The notes under the pieces are model-generated. The model was not told where the DNA came from, did not search any database, and was given only the letters and a program-made list of their open reading frames with translations. Shown here piece after piece: positions 1 to 8,907 of a stretch of 33,391 bases of DNA. The position numbers were made by a program, and so were the translations under genes. The stretch's first letter is position 1. Every line of letters starts with the position of its first letter. The DNA comes from Ignavibacteriales bacterium (GTDB lineage: Bacteria > Bacteroidota > Ignavibacteria > Ignavibacteriales > Melioribacteraceae): positions 1-33,391 of the forward strand of contig JAFGPR010000146.1 of NCBI GenBank assembly GCA_016936095.1. The letters run 5' to 3'.

Positions 1-1
1 A

Positions 2-616
2 AATGTGGTCGAAGAAAAGAAAGTTGACAAGCATCCCAAAAATGTTATTTTTCTGACATGCGATGCCACTGGTGTGATGCCTCCAATAGCATTATTGACA
101 CCTGAACAAGCAGAATATCATTTTATCAGTGGATATACGTCGAAGATTGCAGGAACTGAAATTGGTTTGGGAATAGAACCACAAATGACATTCAGTGCTT
201 GTTTCGGCGGTCCTTTCATGGTGCGTCATCCTTTTGATTATGCTGAGATGTTGAAAGAAAGAATTAGTAAACATAAATCAAAAGTATGGCTGGTTAATAC
301 TGGTTGGGTCGGCGGAAAATTCGGAGTTGGGAAAAGAATATCAATAAAATATACACGTGCATTATTGAATGCTGCCCTCGAAGGAAAACTCGACAATGTA
401 GAATATCGCAAAGATAAATTATTTGGTTATATGGTACCGACAAGTTGTCCCGATATTCCACAGGAAATTTTGGAACCTTCAAATTCTTGGAAAGATAAAG
501 ATGAATACTGGAAAAAATATGATGAATTAACAGCAAAGTTTATTGAAAATTTCAAGCAGTTTGAATCAGGCTGTTCAAAAGAAATTTTAGAAGCAGGACC
601 GAAGAGATTGAAATAA
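2..616 (+). CDS. pckA: Phosphoenolpyruvate carboxykinase (ATP), C-terminal part, truncated at left window edge
   Basis: Frame stays open to the window edge (GTG at 5 is internal). Motifs recognised: FLTCDATGVMPPIALLTPEQAEYHFISGYTSKIAGTE, FSACFGGPFM, NTGWVGGKFGVGKRISIKYTRALLNAAL. Confidence 0.95.
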   Translation, partial: NVVEEKKVDKHPKNVIFLTCDATGVMPPIALLTPEQAEYHFISGYTSKIAGTEIGLGIEPQMTFSACFGGPFMVRHPFDYAEMLKERISKHKSKVWLVNTGWVGGKFGVGKRISIKYTRALLNAALEGKLDNVEYRKDKLFGYMVPTSCPDIPQEILEPSNSWKDKDEYWKKYDELTAKFIENFKQFESGCSKEILEAGPKRLK

Positions 617-638
617 TTGTTAGTGCTAAATAAAAATT

Positions 639-670
639 AATCAACCATAGGGTTAGCCCTATGGTTGATT
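639..670. terminator. Bidirectional terminator-like hairpin between convergent pckA and flotillin
   Basis: Perfect 14-bp inverted repeat AATCAACCATAGGG-TTAG-CCCTATGGTTGATT between convergent genes. Confidence 0.75.
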
Positions 671-686
671 TGAAAATATTGTTGTG

Positions 687-2099
687 TTATCCTTTTTTTA
701 CTTCTTTCGTTACTTTTGTTTGCTCTTCCTTCATCTTACCAAGGAAATCCGGTAATTCCAATCCAGCCATATGAGCTACTTCCTGCAATGGTGGAAGACT
801 CTTAATCATATTGCTTAAAAAGTTTGCTGTTGAAGAACCTTTTCCGTCTGCACTGCCAGAATCCCAAACGGTAATCTTATCAATCTTGAGATTCTTAATT
901 GCATCAACCTGGAATGCAACAATCTCTTCAAGTTTCTCGAGCAATAATAATGTGGCTGCTGCTTGTGAATCTCCGTTACAACTTTTAACAAGAGAAGCAT
1001 AACCTGCTGCTTTGCTATTCAATAATTTCTGTACACCCTCTGCTTCTGCATTGTATTTCATAAGAATAGCATCAGCTTTACCTTTTGCTTCGCGTCTTGT
1101 TTTTTCCGCTTCTGCTTCTGCTGAGATTTCAATCTTTTGTTTTTCTATTTCTTTCTTAACAATATCTTCAGCTTTCAATCTTTCCTGCTCGGCAAGATAT
1201 TGTGCTTTCTGAATTTCAACAATTGCTTTTTTCCTAGCAACTTCAGCAGTCTGATTGGCTTCTGCCTGTTTTACTGCAAGTAGAGCTTCCGAGTTAGCAA
1301 TATCTGCCTTAGCTGTATTTTCACCAGTGATTGCTTCAGCTTCTTTCATCTGAACAAAAATTCTTTGATTCGATTCAGCTGCCTTTTTACCTTTTTCTGA
1401 TTCGGCAATATTTTCAGCAACTCTGATTTGTTTTTCTCGGACCGCTTCGGCTTGACCAATAGCACCGTTCTTTTCTGCAATTGATACATCAATGATTGCC
1501 CTGTTGACTGCTTCTGATGCGGCTTTTTTACCGATACTTTCGATATAATCTGATTCATCAGTAATATCAGTTATGTTTACGTTAATAAGGTAAAGCCCAA
1601 TTTTGTTTAATTCAGGCTCAACATTTTTTCTGATAGCTTCGAGAAAACTTTCTCGATCCTGATTGATTTGTTCAATTGTAAGAGATGCAACCGTCAAACG
1701 CAATTGACCAAAGATAATTTCCTTTGCCATATCTTCAATTTGTTTTGGTTGTAATCTCAACAACCTTGCTGCAGCGTTATTCATCGTTGAAGGTTCAGTA
1801 CTGATACCAACCGTAAAAGTACTTGGAACATTAATTCTAATATTCTGCATAGATAAAGCGTTCTGTAACGGAATGCTTATTGTTATCGGTGTCAAACTTA
1901 GATAAGCATAATTTTGCATGACAGGCATTACAAATGTAGCGCCGCCGTGATAACATCTCGCAAATCTGTCACCACCAACCTTACCATAAACAACCAGAAT
2001 TTGATCCGATGGACATCTACGGTATCTGCTAATAATGAAAATCAATAAAAATAATAAAACTATAGCACCACCTGCTATAAGAGCGATTGGAGAACCCAT
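687..2099 (-). CDS. Flotillin family protein (SPFH domain plus long EA-rich coiled coil)
   Basis: N-terminal TM, SPFH/flotillin domain (CPSDQILVVYGKVGGDRFARCYHGGATFVMPVMQ), then a long A/E/K-rich coiled coil. Strong SD (AGGAGGTG) before the ATG. Confidence 0.93.
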   Translation of the reverse strand: MGSPIALIAGGAIVLLFLLIFIISRYRRCPSDQILVVYGKVGGDRFARCYHGGATFVMPVMQNYAYLSLTPITISIPLQNALSMQNIRINVPSTFTVGISTEPSTMNNAAARLLRLQPKQIEDMAKEIIFGQLRLTVASLTIEQINQDRESFLEAIRKNVEPELNKIGLYLINVNITDITDESDYIESIGKKAASEAVNRAIIDVSIAEKNGAIGQAEAVREKQIRVAENIAESEKGKKAAESNQRIFVQMKEAEAITGENTAKADIANSEALLAVKQAEANQTAEVARKKAIVEIQKAQYLAEQERLKAEDIVKKEIEKQKIEISAEAEAEKTRREAKGKADAILMKYNAEAEGVQKLLNSKAAGYASLVKSCNGDSQAAATLLLLEKLEEIVAFQVDAIKNLKIDKITVWDSGSADGKGSSTANFLSNMIKSLPPLQEVAHMAGLELPDFLGKMKEEQTKVTKEVKKG

Positions 2100-2123
2100 T
2101 CACACCTCCTGATTTTTTTGTTT

Positions 2124-2870
2124 TTAATATTTATTTACAACTAAAAAATTATCTTTATTTATTTTAGTAACAACAACTCTTTCGCCGTCAGTTATTTCGT
2201 TCAAATCATTAGTAATTGCATCAACTACAACTGAATGCCCACCGACTAAAATATTAACTTTACCTCTACCCATTCTTTTAATAGTGGTATATACAATTCC
2301 TTCCTTGCCTACCAACTCATTTAAATTAATTGCTATATCATTCAAATCAAAATTAATCAAATATAATCCAATCTTATTAAGATTTGGATCAATGTTATTT
2401 ATAATTTCATTAATAAATTTTTCCCTATCTAACTTTATATCTTCAATAGACAAATAACTAATAATTTGTTTTAATTGACTATCAATTATTTCTTTTGCCA
2501 AATCCCCAATTTGACTTTCTGTCAGATTAAGTAATCTTTCTGCAGCTTTGTCCATAACCATTGGTTCGGTACTAATACCAACAATACATTTATAAGAAAC
2601 ATCAACTTTAATATTTTTCAAGGTTAATACTTTCTGAATTTGAGAAACAATGGTGATTGGAGATAAACTTAAGTATTTATGACTCTGTAAAAATGGTATA
2701 ATAAAAGCACCACCACCTCTATAACATTTTGCCGCTCTATTTCTATTTACCTTTCCAAATACCACTAATATTTTATCTGAGGGACATTTCTTATAATTCA
2801 TTAGGATAAAAATCATAATAATAAAAATTATTAGAATCATTCCAGAAAATAAAAATAAAGGAGAAATCAT
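2124..2870 (-). CDS. Chimeric protein: flotillin-type TM + SPFH N-terminal half joined to an NfeD-type C-terminal OB-fold
   Basis: Residues ~1-180 align without gaps to the adjacent flotillin (about half identical by eye). Residues ~187-248 (GKEGIVYTTIKRMGRGKVNILVGG...ITDGERVVVTKINKDNFLVVNKY) align to the C-terminus of the adjacent NfeD (CVGTVYLTIKGKDGGKVQVVV...IKTGEEIIVTNVINDNLLVVNKY). The flotillin coiled coil is absent. Confidence 0.85.
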   Translation of the reverse strand: MISPLFLFSGMILIIFIIMIFILMNYKKCPSDKILVVFGKVNRNRAAKCYRGGGAFIIPFLQSHKYLSLSPITIVSQIQKVLTLKNIKVDVSYKCIVGISTEPMVMDKAAERLLNLTESQIGDLAKEIIDSQLKQIISYLSIEDIKLDREKFINEIINNIDPNLNKIGLYLINFDLNDIAINLNELVGKEGIVYTTIKRMGRGKVNILVGGHSVVVDAITNDLNEITDGERVVVTKINKDNFLVVNKY

Positions 2871-2884
2871 TTTAATTCCCGATA

Positions 2885-3469
2885 CTAATATTTGTTTACA
2901 ACCAATAAATTATCATTTATCACATTAGTGACAATAATTTCTTCACCAGTTTTTATAACCTCATCATTTTCAGAAATTGCATCAAGAGTTAGCAATTGTT
3001 CTTTAACAACCACTTGAACTTTACCTCCGTCTTTGCCTTTAATCGTTAAGTAAACAGTTCCCACGCATCCTATTGATTCCAAAAGGTTTACTGTTCCATC
3101 TGCCTCTAATTTTTTCATCTTTTTAAAAATAAAAGCAATAAAATAAGCAACCAAGACACCCGCCCCAATACTGAATAATAAAATAAAGATTGATCCGATA
3201 GCTGTGTTTTCATATAACACTAACCCAACAAGTCCGAACATCATTATAAAGGCAGTAATACCTTGAAAAGTCAAAATATGCAATCCAGCATCGTGGTCAC
3301 CAATTCCGGAATGATCAAAATCTGTGTGTACATCTAAGTCACCGTCACCACCAAAATCACCACCAATTATCATCATTATCATTCTGACGATAAAAATTGT
3401 TCCTCCGCCAATCGCACAAATAAAATAGATTTTTCCCATAAAGTTCAGAGCATCAAAATAATCCATCAT
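2885..3469 (-). CDS. NfeD-like membrane protein with C-terminal OB-fold
   Basis: N-terminal TM segments, acidic/His loop, C-terminal beta-rich domain (GCVGTVYLTIKGKDGGKVQVVVKEQ...LVVNKY). SD GGGAGG. Adjacent to flotillin genes, as is typical of NfeD. Confidence 0.85.
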   Translation of the reverse strand: MMDYFDALNFMGKIYFICAIGGGTIFIVRMIMMIIGGDFGGDGDLDVHTDFDHSGIGDHDAGLHILTFQGITAFIMMFGLVGLVLYENTAIGSIFILLFSIGAGVLVAYFIAFIFKKMKKLEADGTVNLLESIGCVGTVYLTIKGKDGGKVQVVVKEQLLTLDAISENDEVIKTGEEIIVTNVINDNLLVVNKY

Positions 3470-3490
3470 AATATTACCTCCCTGATTTAT

Positions 3491-4138
3491 TTAGTTTATT
3501 TTAATAAACATTTCTTCGTATTCAGACCAAGAATATACTATTTCCTGGTTTGCAATTCTATTATAAGTCCCTGATGCCACAATTGAAAATGTACCTGCGA
3601 TAATTTTATATTCAATACCAAGGTCATGAACAATATCGCTTTCTAGCTCAGCATTTTCATTTATGCCAGAAGAAAACTCAGATACCGTTAACTCAAAAAC
3701 CTTTTTTATATCTTTTGTCAAAGGATTGGTATAAATGAGCAAGTCAACTCGCGAATAAGACTGACTAGAATCATGCCATGGCTCGACAAGTAACTCCATA
3801 TTTTCATCGCCCATTAAATTTCGTAATGAAATAGATAACAATTTATTACATTCAAAAGAATTAAAACTAATTGAATTTAACAAAACAATTTCCTCGCTAA
3901 TCTTGTAAATGTCAAGTCTCATTGGTTTATCAAAAACATATTCAGGATAGACTAAATAATGCTTTTCTTCATTAATCATATATCTGACAACATTAATGTC
4001 ATTAGAGTCATATTCTGAAAAAATTGAATAAATATGCTCTTTAAATTCATTCTCTGTAATTTGTCTTTTAGGTTCTTCATTACATGAAATAATTATGATA
4101 AGAATTATCAAAATAAAAAAAGAATAGAAGAGTTTCAT
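3491..4138 (-). CDS. Predicted lipoprotein of unknown function
   Basis: Signal peptide with lipobox-like IIISC-N; SD GGAGG; in operon between ClC and NfeD. Confidence 0.7.
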   Translation of the reverse strand: MKLFYSFFILIILIIIISCNEEPKRQITENEFKEHIYSIFSEYDSNDINVVRYMINEEKHYLVYPEYVFDKPMRLDIYKISEEIVLLNSISFNSFECNKLLSISLRNLMGDENMELLVEPWHDSSQSYSRVDLLIYTNPLTKDIKKVFELTVSEFSSGINENAELESDIVHDLGIEYKIIAGTFSIVASGTYNRIANQEIVYSWSEYEEMFIKIN

Positions 4139-4162
4139 TTCTTATAACCTCCAAGAATTAAG

Positions 4163-6235
4163 TTATTCAATATTTTTTACAATATTAATGTTTTTAATTT
4201 CACCCGCAATAATAAGTAAATCGTTTGTTTCAATGATGTAGTCAGGATTCGGTATTGCTTTTAATTTTTCTCTTCCTTTAAATTTTTGTTTAATTGAAAG
4301 AACATCAACACCATATTTTTTTCTTATCTCAAGTTCACGAATGGATTTTCCAATAAAAGATTTCGGTGGAATTATTTCAGCAATTGAATATCCTTCGATA
4401 AAATGTACATGTTTTTCTTCTTCTTTCATAGTAATTTTGCTTGCAAGACTTGAGGCAATGTCTTTTCTTTCAATTTCTTTTTGATAAGCATCGTGAATAT
4501 CTTTAAGAAATACCATACCGATTAATTTTCGTGAATTTAATTTTTCTACAACGGGATAACTGTCGCAATCATATTGATGCATTAAATCAAGAGCTGTCTG
4601 GCAATTATCGTCCATCGTTACAAATTTATTGATTGGGATAAAAATATCACTTGCAATAAGTACGTCTTGTAATTCATCCTTCTGTAATAAATTTTCTCTT
4701 ATTGCTGCAACAGAAATAATTCCGACCACATTATTTTTATCATCTGTAACGGGAAAAATTCTTCCGCGACCTTTTATTATCTTTGTAAAAATCTGATTAA
4801 AATTATCTCTAAAATTTATTATTTCAAAATCTTTTGTATACACTTCCTTGATAAATATTGATTCCATAATATTTATTTCAGTCCCTTCTTTCAATTTGAT
4901 GTTTTGAAGAAGAAGTTTCAAAGTATAAATTGATTCACGTGATAATTTTGTCGAGAGCAGCGTACTGATAATGCAGGTAATCATAAGTGGTAAAATAATT
5001 TCATAATTCAAAGTCAACTCAAAAACCATAATGATAGCCGTAATAGGTGCACGCATTGTGCCGGCTATAATGCCACCCATTGCTACCAAAGCATAAGCAC
5101 CTGGATCGGCAGTAATATTTGGGAAAAGATAATTTACCACAACACCAAAAAAACATCCAAGCATAGCGCCTATAAAAAGAGCTGGGGCAAACACACCTCC
5201 CGAGCCACCAGAACCAAGAGTGAGTGATGTTGCAATTATTTTTATAATTACTAAAAGAATTGCAAGATACCAGATCAAATTACTATGCAATGCAAAATCA
5301 ATTACTTCATATCCCATTCCTAATACTTGAGGAAAAACAAGAGCAGTTAATCCTATTCCTAAACCACCTATCATTGGTTTTAAGTAATCTGGAAATTTTA
5401 TTTTATTATCAAAAATATTTTCTGAGAAATATAAAAGCTTAATAAATAAGTATGAAACAACTGCTGTTAGCACACCAAGGGCCAAATAGAATGATAATTC
5501 ATAAGGAGAAGCAAGTTGATAAGTCGGAACGGCAAACTCAACAAAATTTCCTAATAATGCTCTTGAAACGACAGTAGCCATTACTGAAGCAACAATTATC
5601 GGAGATAAATGGACAACAGCAAAATCCATAAGAATTATTTCCAGTGCGAATAACGCACCTGCAATAGGAGCATTAAAGGCAGCTGCAATACCTGCAGCAG
5701 CACCACAGCCGACAAGTGTTTTAAGTTGCCTTGTGGGAAATTTCAACAATTGTCCAATCGTTGAACCCAAACCAGCTCCTATTTGAATTATAGGACCTTC
5801 TCTACCAACAGATCCCCCCGTCCCGATTGTAATTGCTGAAGTAACTGATTTTACAACTGCAACTCTAGAGCGGATTCGTCCTCCCTTCATAAGAATTGAA
5901 GACATAACCTCAGGTACTCCATGCCCTTTTGCTTCTGGTGCAAAAAAATGAATTATCGGTCCAACAATCAAACCACCAATGACAGGAATCAGAATCAAAT
6001 AAAACCAAGGTGTGCCGATAATATTTTCAAGCAAGGAACCATCGCCCGAAAAACTGATTGATGAAATCCAATTTATTAAAATACGCGTACCAACTGCTGC
6101 CAAACCAACGACTATACCGATTAAGAATGCGATAATAATCATAAAGGTGTATTCGGTCATTTTTGCTTTGCCAAGTAATATGTTTGAATAATATGAAAAT
6201 AGTTTAATTAATTTGTTCGATTTGCAGTCCTTCAA
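4163..6235 (-). CDS. ClC-family chloride channel/transporter with CBS pair and C-terminal RCK_C/TrkA-C-like domain
   Basis: GHGVPE, GREGPIIQIG, GSGGSGGVFAPALFIGA motifs; CBS-like segments (IFPVTDDKNNVVGIIS, DSYPVVEKLNSRKLIGMV); RCK_C-like tail (SIRELEIRKKYGVDVLSIKQ...NDLLIIAGE). TTG start preceded by AGGAG. Confidence 0.92.
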   Translation of the reverse strand: MKDCKSNKLIKLFSYYSNILLGKAKMTEYTFMIIIAFLIGIVVGLAAVGTRILINWISSISFSGDGSLLENIIGTPWFYLILIPVIGGLIVGPIIHFFAPEAKGHGVPEVMSSILMKGGRIRSRVAVVKSVTSAITIGTGGSVGREGPIIQIGAGLGSTIGQLLKFPTRQLKTLVGCGAAAGIAAAFNAPIAGALFALEIILMDFAVVHLSPIIVASVMATVVSRALLGNFVEFAVPTYQLASPYELSFYLALGVLTAVVSYLFIKLLYFSENIFDNKIKFPDYLKPMIGGLGIGLTALVFPQVLGMGYEVIDFALHSNLIWYLAILLVIIKIIATSLTLGSGGSGGVFAPALFIGAMLGCFFGVVVNYLFPNITADPGAYALVAMGGIIAGTMRAPITAIIMVFELTLNYEIILPLMITCIISTLLSTKLSRESIYTLKLLLQNIKLKEGTEINIMESIFIKEVYTKDFEIINFRDNFNQIFTKIIKGRGRIFPVTDDKNNVVGIISVAAIRENLLQKDELQDVLIASDIFIPINKFVTMDDNCQTALDLMHQYDCDSYPVVEKLNSRKLIGMVFLKDIHDAYQKEIERKDIASSLASKITMKEEEKHVHFIEGYSIAEIIPPKSFIGKSIRELEIRKKYGVDVLSIKQKFKGREKLKAIPNPDYIIETNDLLIIAGEIKNINIVKNIE

Positions 6236-6378
6236 TTGTTAAATTGCTCCTGTTGATAAAATATTATTAATTATCAAAATGTTGGAAATAAATTTATTAA
6301 AATTAAAACTTACATAAAAGAATTTACTAAAGTTTTTTTATATTTAAGTAAGAGTTATTTTAATTCATAGGAGTCATC

Positions 6379-7182
6379 ATGGAAAAATATTTAGTCAAGC
6401 CGAAGAACAAAATTAATTTATCACAAATCGATCCAAATGACACAAGTACTTTCGACGGAGATAAAAATTCTGCAAAGAATAAACTGAAAGAATTAAATAA
6501 TAAAATAGCGAGGTTGCAGGAAATTCTGTTCGCTCAAAATAAACATAAATTGCTTGTCATTCTTCAAGCGATGGATACTGCAGGAAAAGATGGTGTAATT
6601 AAAGATGTTTTTGAGGGAGTAAATCCTCAAGGTGTAAAAGTTGCAAATTTCAAAAGACCAACTGAAGAGGAATTAAGCCACGATTATTTGTGGCGAGTCC
6701 ATAAACAGACACCCGGAAAAGGAGAAATTGTAATTTTTAATCGTTCTCATTATGAAGATGTGCTTGTTGTGCGTGTACATAATCTTGCATCAAAGGAAAA
6801 ATGGGAGAAACGATACCAACATATAAATGAATTTGAAAAACTATTAACAGATGAAGGAACTACTATTGTAAAATTCTTCCTTCATATTGATAAACACGAA
6901 CAGAAAGAAAGATTGCAATCACGATTGGACGATACGACAAAGCATTGGAAATTTAATTTAGGTGACTTAAAAGAGAGAGAACTTTGGGATGAATATATGA
7001 AAGCATACGAAGATGCTTTGAATAAAACAAGCACAGATTTTGCTCCTTGGTATGTTATTCCATCAAATAAAAAATGGTATCGTAATTTAATTGTTGCAGA
7101 GATTATTGTTGATGCTTTAACTAAGATGAAATTAGAATATCCGAAGTCTGAAGAAGACTTAAGTGGCGTGGAAATAAAATAG
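6379..7182 (+). CDS. ppk2: Polyphosphate kinase 2 family protein
   Basis: Walker A-like AMDTAGKDGVIKDVFEGVNPQG, FNRSHYEDVLVVRVHN, RLDDTTKHWKFNLGDLKER. SD AGGAG. Confidence 0.92.
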   Translation: MEKYLVKPKNKINLSQIDPNDTSTFDGDKNSAKNKLKELNNKIARLQEILFAQNKHKLLVILQAMDTAGKDGVIKDVFEGVNPQGVKVANFKRPTEEELSHDYLWRVHKQTPGKGEIVIFNRSHYEDVLVVRVHNLASKEKWEKRYQHINEFEKLLTDEGTTIVKFFLHIDKHEQKERLQSRLDDTTKHWKFNLGDLKERELWDEYMKAYEDALNKTSTDFAPWYVIPSNKKWYRNLIVAEIIVDALTKMKLEYPKSEEDLSGVEIK

Positions 7183-7198
7183 TCTAATTATTTATTTA

Positions 7199-7220
7199 AC
7201 CCACGATTTAAATCGTGGGT
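7199..7220. terminator. Perfect palindrome between convergent genes, likely bidirectional terminator
   Basis: ACCCACGATTTAAATCGTGGGT lies between the ppk2 stop and the stop of the 7239 gene; T-run follows at ~7233. Confidence 0.65.
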
Positions 7221-7238
7221 CAATATCAAAAAATTTTT

Positions 7239-8114
7239 TTATTTAACCAATTCCAAGGAGTTAGTATTCTTCATTTTCATTGGAATTGTCATTCCCATCA
7301 TGCCACTTACATTTGCGTCAGTTGTACCGTCAGAATTATATTTTACAAGAATCCCTTCCTGGTAGGCAAAATACCAAGTATCTATTGCATCAATTGTTCC
7401 TTCTAATTTAAAATCCATTCCTTGTTGAGTAACATCACCACCCATCGTCCCTTTTACTGTTGAAACAATTTTCGCACAATCATAACCCATGACGCTTTCC
7501 AATCCTTCATACTTATTATCGCTTGTGAACATTAAAGTTATTTTACTTCCAGGCACATCTACGTTCACAGTATCGTATGATAACCAACTGTCTCCAATCT
7601 TAACTGGATTTTGTGAAAGTGTAGGAAACAGATTAGAAAAATTTCTGGTGATATTTTCATAACTATTGGCATCCAAAGCAGATTTGAAATCGTCTTCATT
7701 TGTGATACCTTTTTCTTCGCCATATTTTGTAACTGTCAGGTCAAAACCCTTTCCAATTATTCCACTGAAATCAGATTTCTGTTCTCCTTGCATTGATTTA
7801 ACAGATCCCTCTGAAGAATTAAAAACGATTCCTAAGACAATATCATCACCTTTTACATCTTTCACGCCTGTTGTGAAGTTGTGCTTATCAATACTCTCAG
7901 TTTCAACATTTTGTCCCATAATTTGCATATCCATTTTCATTGAGTTGTCGCTTGCGTAATTTAAGGAACCATTATCCTGTAGTCTGTAACTCATAATAAG
8001 TGCATTTTCGGGGTCACCCCAAAGATTATCACCACCTGAACAACCAGCGACAAATAGTAGCAAAGTAAAACTTGTTGCAAATACAACTAAATTGATGTTT
8101 TTGATTTTTTTCAT
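7239..8114 (-). CDS. Predicted lipoprotein of unknown function
   Basis: Signal peptide with lipobox LFVAGC; beta-rich body. Confidence 0.75.
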   Translation of the reverse strand: MKKIKNINLVVFATSFTLLLFVAGCSGGDNLWGDPENALIMSYRLQDNGSLNYASDNSMKMDMQIMGQNVETESIDKHNFTTGVKDVKGDDIVLGIVFNSSEGSVKSMQGEQKSDFSGIIGKGFDLTVTKYGEEKGITNEDDFKSALDANSYENITRNFSNLFPTLSQNPVKIGDSWLSYDTVNVDVPGSKITLMFTSDNKYEGLESVMGYDCAKIVSTVKGTMGGDVTQQGMDFKLEGTIDAIDTWYFAYQEGILVKYNSDGTTDANVSGMMGMTIPMKMKNTNSLELVK

Positions 8115-8240
8115 TTTTTATCCTAAATTTTTGAAATGTTAATCAAAATTTAGTAAAAAATATTTTCTTATTATCACAATAATTTGGAAAAAATAAAATA
8201 AGTTTGTTTTAAAGATTTATTAAAATAATTTAATAGTAAT

Positions 8241-8843
8241 ATGAAAATTAAAAAATTCAAAATATTAGTTTTATTTATATTTTTAGTTATTACTAAAAAC
8301 TTTTTTTCGCAGGATAGTAAGCGCGACATTTGGCAACAGCCAACCAAAATAATGGATAAAATTGGTGTTAAGCCCGGAATGATTATCGGTGAAGCTGGTG
8401 CAGGTGATGGTTATTTTACTTTTTTCCTCGCCAAACGCGTTGGAGATAAGGGTCGAATTTATGCAAATGACATTAATGTAGATGCATTAAAGAAATTGTG
8501 GAAAAGAGCATTAGCCGAAAATATTACAAATATTTCTCTAATTATAGGTGAATACGAAGATCCTTTATTCCCAAGAGGTAAAATGGATATGGTTGTGATG
8601 ATGTTAATGTTTCACGAAATTGAAAAACCAGTCGAATTTTTACAAAACACAAAATTATGCTTGAAATCCGGCGCTGTTGTAGTAATCATTGACCGAGATC
8701 CTGACAGATATGGGAAAAATTATTCGCATTTCAAAAAGAAAGAACAAGTAACAGAGATAATAAACAAAGCAAATTACGAAATACTTAAAATTGATGAATC
8801 CTTGCCGAGAGATTATATTTTTATTATTAGACCAAAAATATAA
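8241..8843 (+). CDS. SAM-dependent methyltransferase-like protein with N-terminal signal peptide
   Basis: KFKILVLFIFLVITKNFFSQ signal-like N-terminus, then class I motif I-like IIGEAGAGDGYFT and MVVMMLMFHEI. Confidence 0.75.
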   Translation: MKIKKFKILVLFIFLVITKNFFSQDSKRDIWQQPTKIMDKIGVKPGMIIGEAGAGDGYFTFFLAKRVGDKGRIYANDINVDALKKLWKRALAENITNISLIIGEYEDPLFPRGKMDMVVMMLMFHEIEKPVEFLQNTKLCLKSGAVVVIIDRDPDRYGKNYSHFKKKEQVTEIINKANYEILKIDESLPRDYIFIIRPKI

Positions 8844-8907
8844 GTGATAAAAAATGAGGAATTAGTGAAAAGCTGTAAACATTAATAATTTCAATTGCAC
8901 AAAAAAA

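Noticed and set aside
811-1212. Plus-strand ORFs (63 and 66 aa) inside the flotillin gene
   Set aside because: Complement of the coiled-coil region; low-complexity composition mirrors the repetitive A/E/K codons of the true gene.
7215-7406. 63-aa plus-strand ORF
   Set aside because: Antisense to the end of the lipoprotein gene and starts at the terminator palindrome.
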